Below the pieces are notes generated by a model. It made no database searches. It saw only the letters and a list, made by a program, of their open reading frames with translations, and was not told the DNA's origin. Positions 33,082 through 43,011 of a DNA stretch of 64,000 nucleotides are shown piece by piece (within the stretch, counting starts at the first letter, position 1; every line of letters starts with the position of its first letter). The stretch covers positions 562,857 to 626,856 of the forward strand of contig NZ_KE384008.1 in the NCBI RefSeq assembly GCF_000423345.1. The letters run 5' to 3'. The position numbers were made by a program, and so were the translations under genes. The DNA is from Marinimicrobium agarilyticum DSM 16975. Its GTDB lineage: Bacteria > Pseudomonadota > Gammaproteobacteria > Pseudomonadales > Cellvibrionaceae.

Positions 33082-33873
33082 ATGCCCTTCTCCCGAGCGT
33101 TCAGTGTCTTTTTGGTGAGTGTTCTCGCGCTCTGGCGGCCCGCCCTATGCCTCGCCGAGGATATCCACGTGGCCGTGGCTTCCAACTTCACCGCCCCGAT
33201 GAACGACATCGCCGCGGCCTTTGAGCGTGAGTCGACGCACCGCGTCGTTCTGTCTTCCGGTTCGTCCGGTAAATTCTACGCGCAAATCAGAAACGGCGCG
33301 CCTTTTCAGGTGTTCTTATCCGCCGATCAGGCCAAGCCTCAGGCGCTGGCGCAAGAGGGCTGGACGGTCGATGACACACGGTTTACCTATGCGCTCGGAG
33401 CGCTGGCACTCTGGTCCCGCGATCCTAAGCGGATCGACCCTCAGGGGCAGGTTTTAAGGGAAGGAAATTTCAACAAGCTGGCGCTTGCCAACCCCCGGTT
33501 GGCGCCTTATGGCGTTGCATCAGTGGAAGTGTTGGAGGCGCTGGCGCTGGTGGAGGCGACCCGTTCCCGCTGGGTTCAGGGGGAAAACATTGCCCAAACG
33601 TATCAGTTCGTTCATACCGGCAATGCGGACATCGGCTTCGTCGCCCTGTCACAGGTCATGCGTGACGGCGCGCTAAAGGGAGGGTCCGCATGGCGGGTGC
33701 CCCCACACCATCACAACCCCATACGCCAGGACGCGGTCCTGTTGAAACGCGGAGCCGATAGCGAGGGCGCCACGGCGTTGTGGCGCTTTCTACAAAGCGA
33801 TACGGCCCAGCGCATCATTGAGTCTTATGGCTATCGCCTGCCCGTTCCCGAAGCAGGCGCCGGAGAACCCTAG
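33082..33873 (+). CDS. modA: Molybdate-type ABC transporter substrate-binding protein
   Basis: A 263-residue periplasmic binding protein with a signal peptide (cut near ALCLAEDIHV). It carries the ModA pattern: VAVASNFTAPMNDIAAAFE, VLSSGSSGKFYAQI, FLSADQAKP, GNADIGFVALSQV. In the family the Ser residues of ASNFT and SSGSSGK bind the oxyanion. No modB or modC gene is adjacent, so it is an orphan here. The frame is open from 33031; ATG 33082 is chosen because it begins the signal peptide and has GAGAAAG before it. It is divergent from the cyclophilin gene. Confidence 0.85.
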   Translation: MPFSRAFSVFLVSVLALWRPALCLAEDIHVAVASNFTAPMNDIAAAFERESTHRVVLSSGSSGKFYAQIRNGAPFQVFLSADQAKPQALAQEGWTVDDTRFTYALGALALWSRDPKRIDPQGQVLREGNFNKLALANPRLAPYGVASVEVLEALALVEATRSRWVQGENIAQTYQFVHTGNADIGFVALSQVMRDGALKGGSAWRVPPHHHNPIRQDAVLLKRGADSEGATALWRFLQSDTAQRIIESYGYRLPVPEAGAGEP

Positions 33874-33882
33874 CCGCGTCTT

Positions 33883-34791
33883 TCAGCCGACATCCACATA
33901 ATCCCGGGCAAACTGCCAGGCCACGCGACCACTGCGCGCACCGCGAGTGCGGTGCCACAACAATGCATTGGACTGGGCTTCATCACTCCAGGCGCCGCCC
34001 ATGGCTTCCACCCAATAGCGGGCCGCCGCCAGATACTCATCCTGACTGAACGGGTAGAAGCTGAGCCAGAGACCGAAGCGGTCGGAGAGCGAGGTTTTCT
34101 CCTCAATGCTGTCGCTCGGGCGCAGCTCCCCCTCTTCGTAGCTCACATCCAGGTTGTCGCGCATGCTTTGCGGCAGTAGATGCCGACGGTTGGACGTGGC
34201 GTAAAACAGAACCTTCTCCGACGGCGCGGCAATGGAGCCGTCCAGGGCGGACTTCAACGCTTTGTAACTGGCGTCCCCCTCCTCGAATGACAGGTCATCA
34301 CAGAACAGAATAAACCGCTCGGGCCGCTCCTCCAGCATCATCAAGATGTCGGTCAGCTCGGGCAAGTCCGATTTGTCGACCTCAACCAATTTGAGACCGC
34401 GCCCGGAAAACGCGTTCCAGGCCGCTTTGATCAAGGTCGATTTACCGGTCCCCCGGGCGCCAGTCAGCAGTACGTTATTGGCCGGCTGGCCGTCCACGAA
34501 ACGCCGGGTGTTGCGGATCAGCGCCTCTTTCTGGGGTTCAATGTTCTGCAGCGCGGCCAGCTCGACCCGGTGCGGATGGCGCACCGCCTGCAACCGACCG
34601 TGACCATTGACCCGGCGCCAACGGAACGCCTGGGCGCCCCAGTTGGGCGCCGGTGGAACCGGCGGAACCAGTCTTTCGACGCGGCCGATCAGGGCGTCGA
34701 GCCGCTGCAGAATTGCATCCGTTTGGCTCACAGGAACTCCTCTGTAGGTTGAAAAAGCGTCACTCATGACAATATCGCGTCGGGTCGCCAT
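33883..34791 (-). CDS. DUF815 family AAA-type ATPase
   Basis: A 302-residue protein with Walker A GARGTGKST, a Walker B-like ILFCDDLSF and sensor-like YATSNRRHLLP in the usual DUF815 arrangement. The length is normal. The role is not established in the family. ATG 34767 is a possible alternative start; neither has a good ribosome site. It ends 10 bp from the convergent modA stop. Confidence 0.82.
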   Translation of the reverse strand: MATRRDIVMSDAFSTYRGVPVSQTDAILQRLDALIGRVERLVPPVPPAPNWGAQAFRWRRVNGHGRLQAVRHPHRVELAALQNIEPQKEALIRNTRRFVDGQPANNVLLTGARGTGKSTLIKAAWNAFSGRGLKLVEVDKSDLPELTDILMMLEERPERFILFCDDLSFEEGDASYKALKSALDGSIAAPSEKVLFYATSNRRHLLPQSMRDNLDVSYEEGELRPSDSIEEKTSLSDRFGLWLSFYPFSQDEYLAAARYWVEAMGGAWSDEAQSNALLWHRTRGARSGRVAWQFARDYVDVG

Positions 34792-35008
34792 GCCGTTTTA
34801 TTCGACTATACTTCAGGGCAACACCTGCTAAAGCAATGACAACGACAAGATGGCACGTATATTAACAAAACACCGTTTATGGGCTAATATGCCTATAGTA
34901 ACTGATTTAGGAGCAGTATCTGATTGAAAGGCGAAGTCAAGCCTCAGGAACAGAATGCTGAAGTAACCGTCTGGAATGCAATCTGAGTAACAGGGGTTCG
35001 TTACGCAC

Positions 35009-36013
35009 ATGGATAATAGTCCCACCGCCGAGACACTGGTTAGCGCCGCGCGCCTCTATTTCGACACATTCCTGTGTCACCGAGATCCCAAGGCTTCTGC
35101 GGCTCTTGCCAGCAACCGGATTACCGGCTTCGGCACCGGTGCCCGGGAGCGAGTCTACAAAGTGGAGCAGGCGCTGGACTTGTACCGGATGGACGTTGAA
35201 GCGATTCCCGGCCCGATCGAATACAGCATTCGCAACATTCAGGCTCAAGGCCTTACCGACGACACTGGCGTCGTTCTGGGGGAAATGGATTGCCACTTTT
35301 TCCATTTGAACCAGGCCGCCTCGTTGCTCAATATCCGTTTCACCCTCGTCATGCGCAAGCTCGACGGCCGTTGGATACTCGAACATAAGCACCTCTCACA
35401 GCCCTCCCAAGCCCATGAGGAGCACGAGGGGTATCCGCTCAAAGAGCTTGAGGATCGCAGCCAGGTGCTGCAGAGGATGGTCAAGGAGCGCACCCGAGAG
35501 CTGGAAGAGACCAACCGGCAAATGCAGCGCCTGGCGATCACCGACGTGCTTACCGGCCTCTACAATCGTATGCGCACCGATGAAACCCTGGACGTCGAAA
35601 TCGAGCGTCAGAAACGATACCCCGCCCCGTTGACATTGATTCTGATGGACATTGACCACTTCAAGGCGGTCAACGACGGGCATGGCCACAACAGAGGCGA
35701 CGAGGTTCTGGTTGAGGTATCCCGCCTTCTCAGTCAACGGGTACGGCGCACCGACTGCCTGGGTCGCTGGGGCGGCGAGGAATTTCTGCTGGTCTGCCCC
35801 AACACCTCCCTGGAGTCGGCTCGCCAGCTCGCCGATGAGCTGCGCCGCGCGGTTGCCTACCAGAATTTCGGAGTCGAGGTGGATATCACCCTGAGCCTCG
35901 GCGTGGCCCAGTACACCGCCGGCGACAGCCGGGAGAGCCTGTTGGAACGGGCCGACGCCGCGATGTATAACGCCAAGCAGGAGGGCCGAAATCGGGTCAG
36001 TTTCTCTCCTTGA
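35009..36013 (+). CDS. Diguanylate cyclase with SnoaL-like N-terminal domain
   Basis: A 334-residue protein. Residues about 5-135 form an NTF2/SnoaL-like domain (LVSAARLYFDTF, DGRWILEHKHLS). A coiled coil follows (about 145-175). The GGDEF domain (about 180-333) has an intact GGEEF active site and an RRTD (RxxD) product-inhibition site, so it should make cyclic di-GMP. The N-terminal domain is probably the sensory part. The start has only a distant AGGGG. It overlaps the convergent channel gene by 17 bp. Confidence 0.88.
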   Translation: MDNSPTAETLVSAARLYFDTFLCHRDPKASAALASNRITGFGTGARERVYKVEQALDLYRMDVEAIPGPIEYSIRNIQAQGLTDDTGVVLGEMDCHFFHLNQAASLLNIRFTLVMRKLDGRWILEHKHLSQPSQAHEEHEGYPLKELEDRSQVLQRMVKERTRELEETNRQMQRLAITDVLTGLYNRMRTDETLDVEIERQKRYPAPLTLILMDIDHFKAVNDGHGHNRGDEVLVEVSRLLSQRVRRTDCLGRWGGEEFLLVCPNTSLESARQLADELRRAVAYQNFGVEVDITLSLGVAQYTAGDSRESLLERADAAMYNAKQEGRNRVSFSP

Positions 36014-36788
36014 TCATGGCTTTCAGCTCCTTGAGTTCGGTGTGTAACTCCTTCAGGGTGGGCTCCCCTTCTTCCTGACGTTCCTTTCGGTGCTGCTCGT
36101 CCAGAACATTGACGACGATGCCGATGATCATGTTCAGAAAGGCAAAGGCGGAGAGGAAAATAAAGGTGACATAGAAGATCCAACTGAACGGGTATTGCGT
36201 CATGGTCTCGTACATGACATCGGTCCAATCCTCGAAGGTCATGACCCGAAAAAGCGTCAGCATGCTGATGGCAATATCGCCCCAGAGCTCCTCGTTCACG
36301 CTGGCGAAGAACATACTTCCGATGGCGGCGTAGATGTAAAAGATGATAAACATCATCAGCGCCACATACCCCAACTGGGGCAAGGCCCTGAGCAATGAGA
36401 CCAGCAAGGTGCGCAGCTCTGGAATGATGGAGACCATCCTCAGCACGCGGAAGACCCTTACCAAACGACCGACCAGCGCCAACTCACTGTCTTCAATCGG
36501 AATCAGGCTGACCACAACAATAGTGGTATCGAAGATGTTCCAGCCGTTTTTGAAGAAGTCCCGCTTGCGCGGCTCGCCCAGTAAACGAATGGTGATTTCC
36601 ACCAGAAAAAAAATGGTGATAAACCAGTCGGTAATCACAATGACGGAGGAGACCAGCGGAGGGATATCGTAGGTCTTGGCGCCGATGACCAGCGCCGAGA
36701 AAATGATGATACCCACCACAAACAATTCGAACGCCTTGTTGCTTCGCAGCTGGTTGAAACGGGCTTGCAGCGTTTCGTTTGATATCAT
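35997..36788 (-). CDS. Voltage-gated-type ion transport protein (bacterial Nav-like fold)
   Basis: A 263-residue six-TM channel subunit. S4 carries regularly spaced Arg (RLVRVFRVLRMV). The pore region is followed by the filter-like TFEDWTDVMY, and S6 by a C-terminal coiled coil (LKELHTELKELKAMIKE). The single-domain size and motifs match homotetrameric bacterial NaChBac-type channels. The FEDWTD filter is acidic, and selectivity (Na+ or Ca2+) is unproven. It lies downstream of the jetC gene on the same strand, 43 bp after its stop. Confidence 0.85.
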   Translation of the reverse strand: MISNETLQARFNQLRSNKAFELFVVGIIIFSALVIGAKTYDIPPLVSSVIVITDWFITIFFLVEITIRLLGEPRKRDFFKNGWNIFDTTIVVVSLIPIEDSELALVGRLVRVFRVLRMVSIIPELRTLLVSLLRALPQLGYVALMMFIIFYIYAAIGSMFFASVNEELWGDIAISMLTLFRVMTFEDWTDVMYETMTQYPFSWIFYVTFIFLSAFAFLNMIIGIVVNVLDEQHRKERQEEGEPTLKELHTELKELKAMIKERN

Positions 36789-36831
36789 CGTTGTGTGTCT
36801 CTAGCAGACGGTTGAAGGCGACCGGCGTCTA

Positions 36832-39800
36832 TCATCCTTCAACTTCCTCCAGAAAGTCCAGCTCCGCTTGCTGGCGGATGGTCTGACGATGGTTGGCCAT
36901 CAATTGCTGGATACGTGCCCGGTCGCACTCCTGACGGTCGAGGATCACGCGGGTCTGCAATTCCCCCGTGCGCTCGTTGGTGGCGCACTTGCTGAACACA
37001 AACTGGTTGGAAATCAGTTCCAGGAAGGGTCCGGACTTGCTGCTGGGCATGATAAACAGCAATTGCAGCCCCAGGCTCTCGGTCAGGTAATGAATCACCT
37101 CGCGCGAGCGATGCTCATCCATTTTGGAGAAGGCCTCGTCCACCAGTACCATCCGCAGGTGGCTGTTACCCTCCCCAAAACGGAAGGCCGAGGTAATGGC
37201 GGCGCTGCGAATAATATACGCGGGCGTCTCCAACTGACCGCCGGAACCGGTGCCGTATTGGCTCAAGGCGATCGGCTGCTTGCCTTCGGGTTCCTTATAG
37301 ATTTCATAGCGGCGGTAATTGCGGTAATCCGCCAACCGTTCCAGCTCCCGCAGGGCTTTCTGTTCGTCGTCATCCAGCAGCATGGACATCAACCGCTCCC
37401 GGACTTTCTGATGCTTGGGCTCGAGACTGATGTCGAACAGTGTCTCCCCGTCACCCAGGCTGGGGTTGTCGATAATCGCCTTGAAGAACTGCCAGTACTC
37501 CCTGAATTCCGGGACCCACTGCCAGTCGAACCGGAAGCGTTCCCGGTCCGCGCCGAAGCGGTGGTGTTCCAGCTCCCGGTTCAGATCTTCGAGTACCCGC
37601 TTGCCATCGTTAATCGCCTGGTAGATGGAATGGCAGAGGTTGGTGACAAAGGCGTTGTTAAAACTCTCCCGCAGGGACTGCAGCTCGCTGTGGCGCTGGG
37701 CGAGAATGTGGTTCTTGTCCCGGTTGTAGAGACTGTCGAATTGCCGGCGCAACTGGCAGACCCGAGAGAAATTCTCCCGTCCGAACTCATCACCAAAGTT
37801 CAGTTCCAGGGCGATGGCATCCGCCTGACGACAGACCTGGTTGTGTTGCATCACCGCCTGCTGCAACCGGTGCATTCCGGTTTTCAGCTCGCCCTGGACC
37901 TCCGCCAGTTGCGCCTCGTAGTATTTTGTCTCCCGCAGATCCTCGTCGACCGAAGAGAGTCGCGCTTCCGCGTCAAAGCCGGGCACCAATGCATCCAGCC
38001 CCTCGAGGCTCGTCTCGCAGGACTCCACCACGGCGAGGGTCTGGTCCTGATCGCGGTCCAGGCTCTGGCAGCGGCTGTCGATATTCTTCAGTTCCGCCAG
38101 CAGGTTGGCTCGCTCCTCGTTGAGCGCCCTGCCCTGGGTGGCCTGCTCTTCCACCTTCGCCTTTAGCGCGCCGAGTTCCTGCTCCAGGTCCTCACCGGCA
38201 CTGAGATCCAGTTGCTCGGATTGCTGATCCAGCGTCTGCAGCCGGCGTTGAGCCGACAACAACTGTTGTAGAAGGTCACCATGGGCTGGCGCTGACACCT
38301 TGTCGACGGCACCGAGCAATTCCGCGGCCTCTCGGGCCAACCGCTCGCAGGCTTCCCATTCGCGAGTCAGCGCATCGCGCTCCTCCCGGCGGGCGGCCAA
38401 GGCCCGCTCGCGCGCACTCTGGCCAAAGACCAGGTCGCTGTCAGCAATGTCGCACCGAAACAGGGAATAGTTGCCCGAGCCCAGGCAGTCCTGAGTCACA
38501 CCCCGACGGGTACGCCGCAGCGTTTCGGCGTCGGCCACGCGCTGTACGGAACCGTAACTCGCGCGCAGGTAATTCTCCGCCGTGGCGTGGCTGAAGTGCA
38601 TCACGTCCACAATACTGTCCCCGGCGGGCGCATTCAGCTTGTCCAGATCGCGTCGGGCTTTTTCGCCCTGAATGACACGGGCTTTCTGGCCCTGTCCGGG
38701 GAGGCCCCGCACCAACCGGATCGCTTCCGCCTCGCAATCCGGATCGACAATCAGGCCGAAGCGGGCGCCGCCCAGATAGCCCTCGATGGCCGACTGCCAC
38801 TGCGGATCGGTGACTTCCACCTGATCGCACAATACGCGCGCATCCGCCTCCGGCAGATGGCGATGCAGTTCGGCCAACGCCTGTTGCACATAGGGCGGAT
38901 AGCTCACTTCCCGTGCTTCCAGCGCGCGCATTTCCCGTTCCAGCCGTTCGAGCTTGGTGCGGGCCTGCTCGCTCGCCTGCTGGCGCTTTTCGCACTCGCG
39001 CGCCAGTTGATCCCGAAGGTGGCTTTGGCCCTCGGTGTTGTCAAACCAGGCCGATGCCCATTGCCGGTGTTTCTGCTGCTGCGCCAAGGCCTCATCCAGG
39101 CGGGCTTCCAGCGGCGACATATCAATCCAGTCCTGGTTCAGCCAACCGTGAACGTCCAGCCGGAGTTCATCCTCGGCGATGGCTTTTAGACGTTTAAGGA
39201 AGGTTTTGTCGGCCAGGGTCGGCAGTGCCAGCGACAGTGAGGTTTTCTGAAGCCCATCGCGCAGCGAGCGGGCGCTGGCAACATTGCGTTCCACCTGCTG
39301 CAGTTGCTCGAGCAGTTGCGGAACCGATTGCTGCAGGCGTTGCTCTTCGCTACGCCGCTCCTGTGCCAGTTGGTCTTTTTCCCGCAGGCCCGGAATACCC
39401 AAGCGCCGGGTATTCAGGTCCAGCAGCAATTGCTGGAGGTTGTCCCGGCGTTGCTCGCTCAGCTCGATGGCCTGACGGCTGGTTTCAACCGCTTCACGCT
39501 GTTCCTGCTGACGCCGCTTCTCGCTCAGGTAGCGGTTCTGGCAGTCGCTGTACCGACGTTTGGCCAGGCCGTAATGCAACAACTGCCAATCGAGCCACTG
39601 GTCAATAAAGCTGGCGGCGGTGTGCCGGCCCTGATTGAGGCGTTCGATGGCGTCGCGCAATTGGCGTGCGTCCGCTTCCATGCCGTGAATGCGCTTGAGC
39701 ATGGCGGAGACGGAGCGAATGGCTTCCCCCAGGTCCCGGGGCTCGAGCACTTCGTTGGCGACAAATTCGTCGATGCCCTTGATGGGTTTGTAGGCCATGA

Positions 39801-40458
39801 AACGGGAAAAAGCGCGTGCTGCGTTCATTGCCTCGCGCTCGGAGACGGCATCGGCCCGATCCCGAATCAGCCCATAGAGCCGACCGAGATACGCCTTTTT
39901 CTTATCGTACTTCTCCACCGCTTCGGGGCCAAACTGTTTGCGCAGAACGCTGTACACCCGATCCAACGGCAGGACGTAGCGACCCGCTTTGTCTTCTTTG
40001 AGTAAATCCTTGAGGCCGAGCTGAACGCCGGGCAACAGGAAAAACTGCGTGTCGTCCAGGCGGGCGACGCGTTGCTGTCCGGAGCCTTCCAGGTAGGCAC
40101 GCATTCCGATCAAGGCGGTAAAGGGTTCGCTGGTCTCGCCCGGGGTCGGATAGAACACCGCCCCCAGGTAACCATCACAGCCGCCCGGGCGCGCGTAGGC
40201 GCCGTCGTCGCAGCCCAGAATATAGGACGCCAGGGTACGAACCTGTTTGCCGCCCCGCCCCCGCTGACTGGCTTCATCCTGCCCCGGGTTGAAATGGAAC
40301 AGGTTGTCGTGCGCCGCAGTCATTACGGTCTGTATGGCGTCGGCGGCCGTGGTTTTACCGGAGCCGTTACCACCGGAAAACAGATTGATGGGGCCGAATT
40401 CGCATTCGGTATTCGGTATGTTGCCCCAGTGGATATAGACAAATTTTTTCAGGTACAT
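36832..40458 (-). CDS. jetC: MksB/JetC-type SMC-like ATPase
   Basis: A 1208-residue condensin-like ATPase. Walker A GGNGSGKTT lies at about residue 30-38, with two long coiled coils around a hinge-like centre (about 530-640; DPQWQSAIEGYLGGARFGL). The C-terminal head has signature SQYGTGSGGQ and Walker B MVLVDEAFSKMDE. Together with the two preceding genes this is the MksB-MksE-MksF / JetC-B-A set. Wadjet JetABCD complexes extrude and cut plasmid DNA, while MksBEF complexes act in chromosome organisation. No JetD nuclease gene is beside it. It starts 42 bp after jetB. Confidence 0.88.
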   Translation of the reverse strand: MYLKKFVYIHWGNIPNTECEFGPINLFSGGNGSGKTTAADAIQTVMTAAHDNLFHFNPGQDEASQRGRGGKQVRTLASYILGCDDGAYARPGGCDGYLGAVFYPTPGETSEPFTALIGMRAYLEGSGQQRVARLDDTQFFLLPGVQLGLKDLLKEDKAGRYVLPLDRVYSVLRKQFGPEAVEKYDKKKAYLGRLYGLIRDRADAVSEREAMNAARAFSRFMAYKPIKGIDEFVANEVLEPRDLGEAIRSVSAMLKRIHGMEADARQLRDAIERLNQGRHTAASFIDQWLDWQLLHYGLAKRRYSDCQNRYLSEKRRQQEQREAVETSRQAIELSEQRRDNLQQLLLDLNTRRLGIPGLREKDQLAQERRSEEQRLQQSVPQLLEQLQQVERNVASARSLRDGLQKTSLSLALPTLADKTFLKRLKAIAEDELRLDVHGWLNQDWIDMSPLEARLDEALAQQQKHRQWASAWFDNTEGQSHLRDQLARECEKRQQASEQARTKLERLEREMRALEAREVSYPPYVQQALAELHRHLPEADARVLCDQVEVTDPQWQSAIEGYLGGARFGLIVDPDCEAEAIRLVRGLPGQGQKARVIQGEKARRDLDKLNAPAGDSIVDVMHFSHATAENYLRASYGSVQRVADAETLRRTRRGVTQDCLGSGNYSLFRCDIADSDLVFGQSARERALAARREERDALTREWEACERLAREAAELLGAVDKVSAPAHGDLLQQLLSAQRRLQTLDQQSEQLDLSAGEDLEQELGALKAKVEEQATQGRALNEERANLLAELKNIDSRCQSLDRDQDQTLAVVESCETSLEGLDALVPGFDAEARLSSVDEDLRETKYYEAQLAEVQGELKTGMHRLQQAVMQHNQVCRQADAIALELNFGDEFGRENFSRVCQLRRQFDSLYNRDKNHILAQRHSELQSLRESFNNAFVTNLCHSIYQAINDGKRVLEDLNRELEHHRFGADRERFRFDWQWVPEFREYWQFFKAIIDNPSLGDGETLFDISLEPKHQKVRERLMSMLLDDDEQKALRELERLADYRNYRRYEIYKEPEGKQPIALSQYGTGSGGQLETPAYIIRSAAITSAFRFGEGNSHLRMVLVDEAFSKMDEHRSREVIHYLTESLGLQLLFIMPSSKSGPFLELISNQFVFSKCATNERTGELQTRVILDRQECDRARIQQLMANHRQTIRQQAELDFLEEVEG

Positions 40459-40500
40459 AGAGTTTATCGTCGCCCAATCGTGGGTGGGGAAACTGTTGCG

Positions 40501-41208
40501 TTACTTCGAGAACAGAGAGGCGCCTTCGGGGGCGTCTGGTTCGGCTTCTTCCGGGGCAGGAGTCGCTTCGGACTCAATCGCCTGCTTCAGATTATCGAGC
40601 CAGTCGTTGCTGACCAGATTGACAATCAGCGGGCGGACTTTTATCCAGCTGTCGCTCTGCTCCAGATCCGCTTCGTGGGCGTAGTGAATCAGCCGGAGTT
40701 GGCGCAGACGACGAAACAGTTGCCGACGTTCCACCAGGTTCTCTGGCAGGCTGCGTTGAAGCAGGTTCTTACTCGCCAGGGCCAGTGCTTCCACCGACAG
40801 AGTGGCGCAGCCCTGCTCATCAATCACCCCCTCGCGCACGGATTTGTCGTATTCGGCCCGCAGTATCAATACCAGGGCGATTTCCGCCTGGGTGAGACGG
40901 GTGCGGAAACCGCCATTGAAGGGCTCGTCGCTTTCGTCTTCAATGCCGGGCACCCGCGCACCGGGGGGAATCAGACGGACAAACTGGAAGCGTTGATCGT
41001 GCTGCAGGCGCACGCCCATCAGGCCGAGGTATTCATCCACCAGTGACTCGATGCGTTCGAACCGGTCGTACAGTTCGGCCTCCACCTGGCTGTCGTCCCG
41101 GCAAAGGACGCCGTAATCCAGCAGCCGCTGGATCAGCTCGCGCCAGTCGCGCAGGTTCAGGTTTTCCGCAATTAACGCCTGTTCCAGGCTATCGGTCAGA
41201 CGGCTCAT
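40501..41208 (-). CDS. jetB: MksE/JetB-like DUF4194 protein
   Basis: A 235-residue winged-helix-like accessory subunit of the MksBEF/Wadjet condensin (DUF4194). Recognisable stretches are [15 protein letters not shown]-like N-terminal helices and [20 protein letters not shown]. In the family it binds the kleisin JetA/MksF. Its start overlaps the end of jetA by 20 bp. The C-terminus is acidic and Pro-rich. Confidence 0.85.
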   Translation of the reverse strand: MSRLTDSLEQALIAENLNLRDWRELIQRLLDYGVLCRDDSQVEAELYDRFERIESLVDEYLGLMGVRLQHDQRFQFVRLIPPGARVPGIEDESDEPFNGGFRTRLTQAEIALVLILRAEYDKSVREGVIDEQGCATLSVEALALASKNLLQRSLPENLVERRQLFRRLRQLRLIHYAHEADLEQSDSWIKVRPLIVNLVSNDWLDNLKQAIESEATPAPEEAEPDAPEGASLFSK

Positions 41209-42691
41209 GGGCGCCCTCGGTCAGTTCGATCGTGTATTCATCGCGACGGGTAAAATAGCCGCCGTCGGTAATGCGCGGGCTGTCCTGCAACCACTGGTCG
41301 TCCTGATGAACCCGGAAGCCAAACTCGGAAGACAGGTTTGCGGAGGCGCCGACTTCGGTGGCCCTGGCCAGACTCAGGAGCTCCGGCAAAGATTCCGCCA
41401 CCAGGTCGCGACTGCTGATGCGCCCGGACTGATCCAACGCCTGCTGTACAAAGACACGCACATCTTTGCCCTGCAGAGTAAACGCCTGCTCGAGCGCCTG
41501 CTGGATAAACAGTTGCTTCTGGGCATCCCGGTCGAGGGGTTTGTCCTCATCCAGATCGCTGCGGATCGGGTTTCTGTCCCGCCGTTCCCGCAGCACCAGC
41601 TGCCCCGGATCGAGGTAGCCCAGGTGCATGGCGGACCAATCGCTCCCGTGTTCGCGCAGCAGTGCATCCTGTCGCTCGCGCGGCTGCTGTGACAGCAACT
41701 GGCACAATTCAAGCGCGCTGTCACCGCTTTGGGTGTGAATATAACTGAGCTGGCGGATGATGATATCCGCCCGCTGGGTAAAGGTATTGAGCGCTTTGCG
41801 CAGTGCCGGCAGCATAACCTCACAGGCATTTTTCAAGCGGGTTTCGATGGCCTGCAATAAGGTTTCCAACAATGAACTGCCCGGCACTACCCGCTGGGGC
41901 AGCAACGCGCGCAAACGCAGTTCCATCACCGCCCGCCAGTCTTTGTCGGCGGACTCGCCCTGACCAAACTTGCGTTTGCGACGAATGCGGCTGATGATAT
42001 GCGCGATCTGGTCGCGATACTTTTCCACGCTGTCCGCCGACAGGCGGACCTCCAGATCCGGTTTGAATACCTTTTCCATAAAATCGAAAAATTCATCACT
42101 GGCCTGCTGCACCAATTGGCGGGCTTCCACGTCCCGAACCAGCTGGCGCTTGCGCTCCTCAAGCTCGGCGATCACATCGGTGAAGTCACTGATGATTCGC
42201 TCGGAATATTCGTAGGCGTCGAGCAGGTCGTACACTTCCGCCCGGTCCAGAAACGCCTGCAGACTGTTGCGGGTATTCCGGGTGTTGCGGTGACGGGTAC
42301 GGAAGTCGTTGTGCTGATTGGCCGCGAAAGGCTGGGTAAACAGCCGGCCCATGCGGGAAAAACCGTAACTGCTCTGCAGATTGGCATCATCCACGCGACG
42401 TTCGAGCCAGCCGGCCTCCAGCAGACGGTTGATGATAAAGCCGGCCAGTTCGCGCTGGTTTTTAAAGCGGCCCTCGGTGTCTCCCGGCTCATCCCGACTG
42501 TCCAGCACCGGCGTTCGGGCGATGGCTTCCTTGAAGATATCCAACAGCCCTTCCCGGTTGAGACCGGAGCCGTAATCGCGCAGGTCGGTGTACAGCCGCT
42601 GATACAGCAGGCGCAGACACTCCGCCACCACTTCCCGGTATTTTCCGGTCAGGGGATTGAAGAAGTACGGACGCTCTTCAGTAAAGAACAT
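41189..42691 (-). CDS. jetA: MksF/JetA-like kleisin subunit
   Basis: A 500-residue protein of the JetA/MksF kleisin family. The N-terminal winged-helix region ([36 protein letters not shown]) is typical, followed by long helical regions that bridge the SMC heads. It is first of the jetA-jetB-jetC set and starts 7 bp after a DUF3012-type gene, which itself follows hemB, all on the minus strand. Confidence 0.85.
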   Translation of the reverse strand: MFFTEERPYFFNPLTGKYREVVAECLRLLYQRLYTDLRDYGSGLNREGLLDIFKEAIARTPVLDSRDEPGDTEGRFKNQRELAGFIINRLLEAGWLERRVDDANLQSSYGFSRMGRLFTQPFAANQHNDFRTRHRNTRNTRNSLQAFLDRAEVYDLLDAYEYSERIISDFTDVIAELEERKRQLVRDVEARQLVQQASDEFFDFMEKVFKPDLEVRLSADSVEKYRDQIAHIISRIRRKRKFGQGESADKDWRAVMELRLRALLPQRVVPGSSLLETLLQAIETRLKNACEVMLPALRKALNTFTQRADIIIRQLSYIHTQSGDSALELCQLLSQQPRERQDALLREHGSDWSAMHLGYLDPGQLVLRERRDRNPIRSDLDEDKPLDRDAQKQLFIQQALEQAFTLQGKDVRVFVQQALDQSGRISSRDLVAESLPELLSLARATEVGASANLSSEFGFRVHQDDQWLQDSPRITDGGYFTRRDEYTIELTEGAHEPSDR

Positions 42692-42698
42692 TCAGTAT

Positions 42699-42986
42699 TT
42701 ATTCGTAAATGCAGTTGTCGGCAAAGGTTTTGGAATCCTCTCGCGTCCACTCGACGTTGGGAATGTTCATCATCTGGTCACACCAGGGCTCGCTGCCCGG
42801 CTCGGCCTCAACATCAAGTTGAGGAATTTCCGAATCAGTCTGGGCCGGCGCGGGGATGACGCCAATATCGCGGGTCTCCTCGGCGATCGGCGCCTCTTCC
42901 GGCGCTGGCGGCTGGTTTACAATCAGGGCGATACCGCCAACAATCATCAACAGGCTGACCCCAATCAGTGCATATATCGCCTTCAT
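42699..42986 (-). CDS. DUF3012-like small membrane-anchored protein
   Basis: A 95-residue protein with an N-terminal TM or signal segment (AIYALIGVSLLMIVGGIALI), a Pro/Glu-rich linker and a C-terminal DUF3012-type domain: GSEPWCDQM, a Trp, and TFADNCIY with the conserved Cys pair. ATG 42986 has a strong purine-rich site (GAGAGGGTGG); the longer frame to 43046 would overlap hemB. It sits between hemB and jetA with gaps of 25 and 7 bp, so it is operonic. The function is unknown. Confidence 0.78.
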   Translation of the reverse strand: MKAIYALIGVSLLMIVGGIALIVNQPPAPEEAPIAEETRDIGVIPAPAQTDSEIPQLDVEAEPGSEPWCDQMMNIPNVEWTREDSKTFADNCIYE

Positions 42987-43011
42987 TCCACCCTCTCTGC
43001 TACCTGGATTG

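Noticed and set aside
36832-42691. Complete Wadjet plasmid-defence system
   Set aside because: jetA, jetB and jetC are present but no jetD nuclease is found in the window, so plasmid cleavage cannot be claimed.
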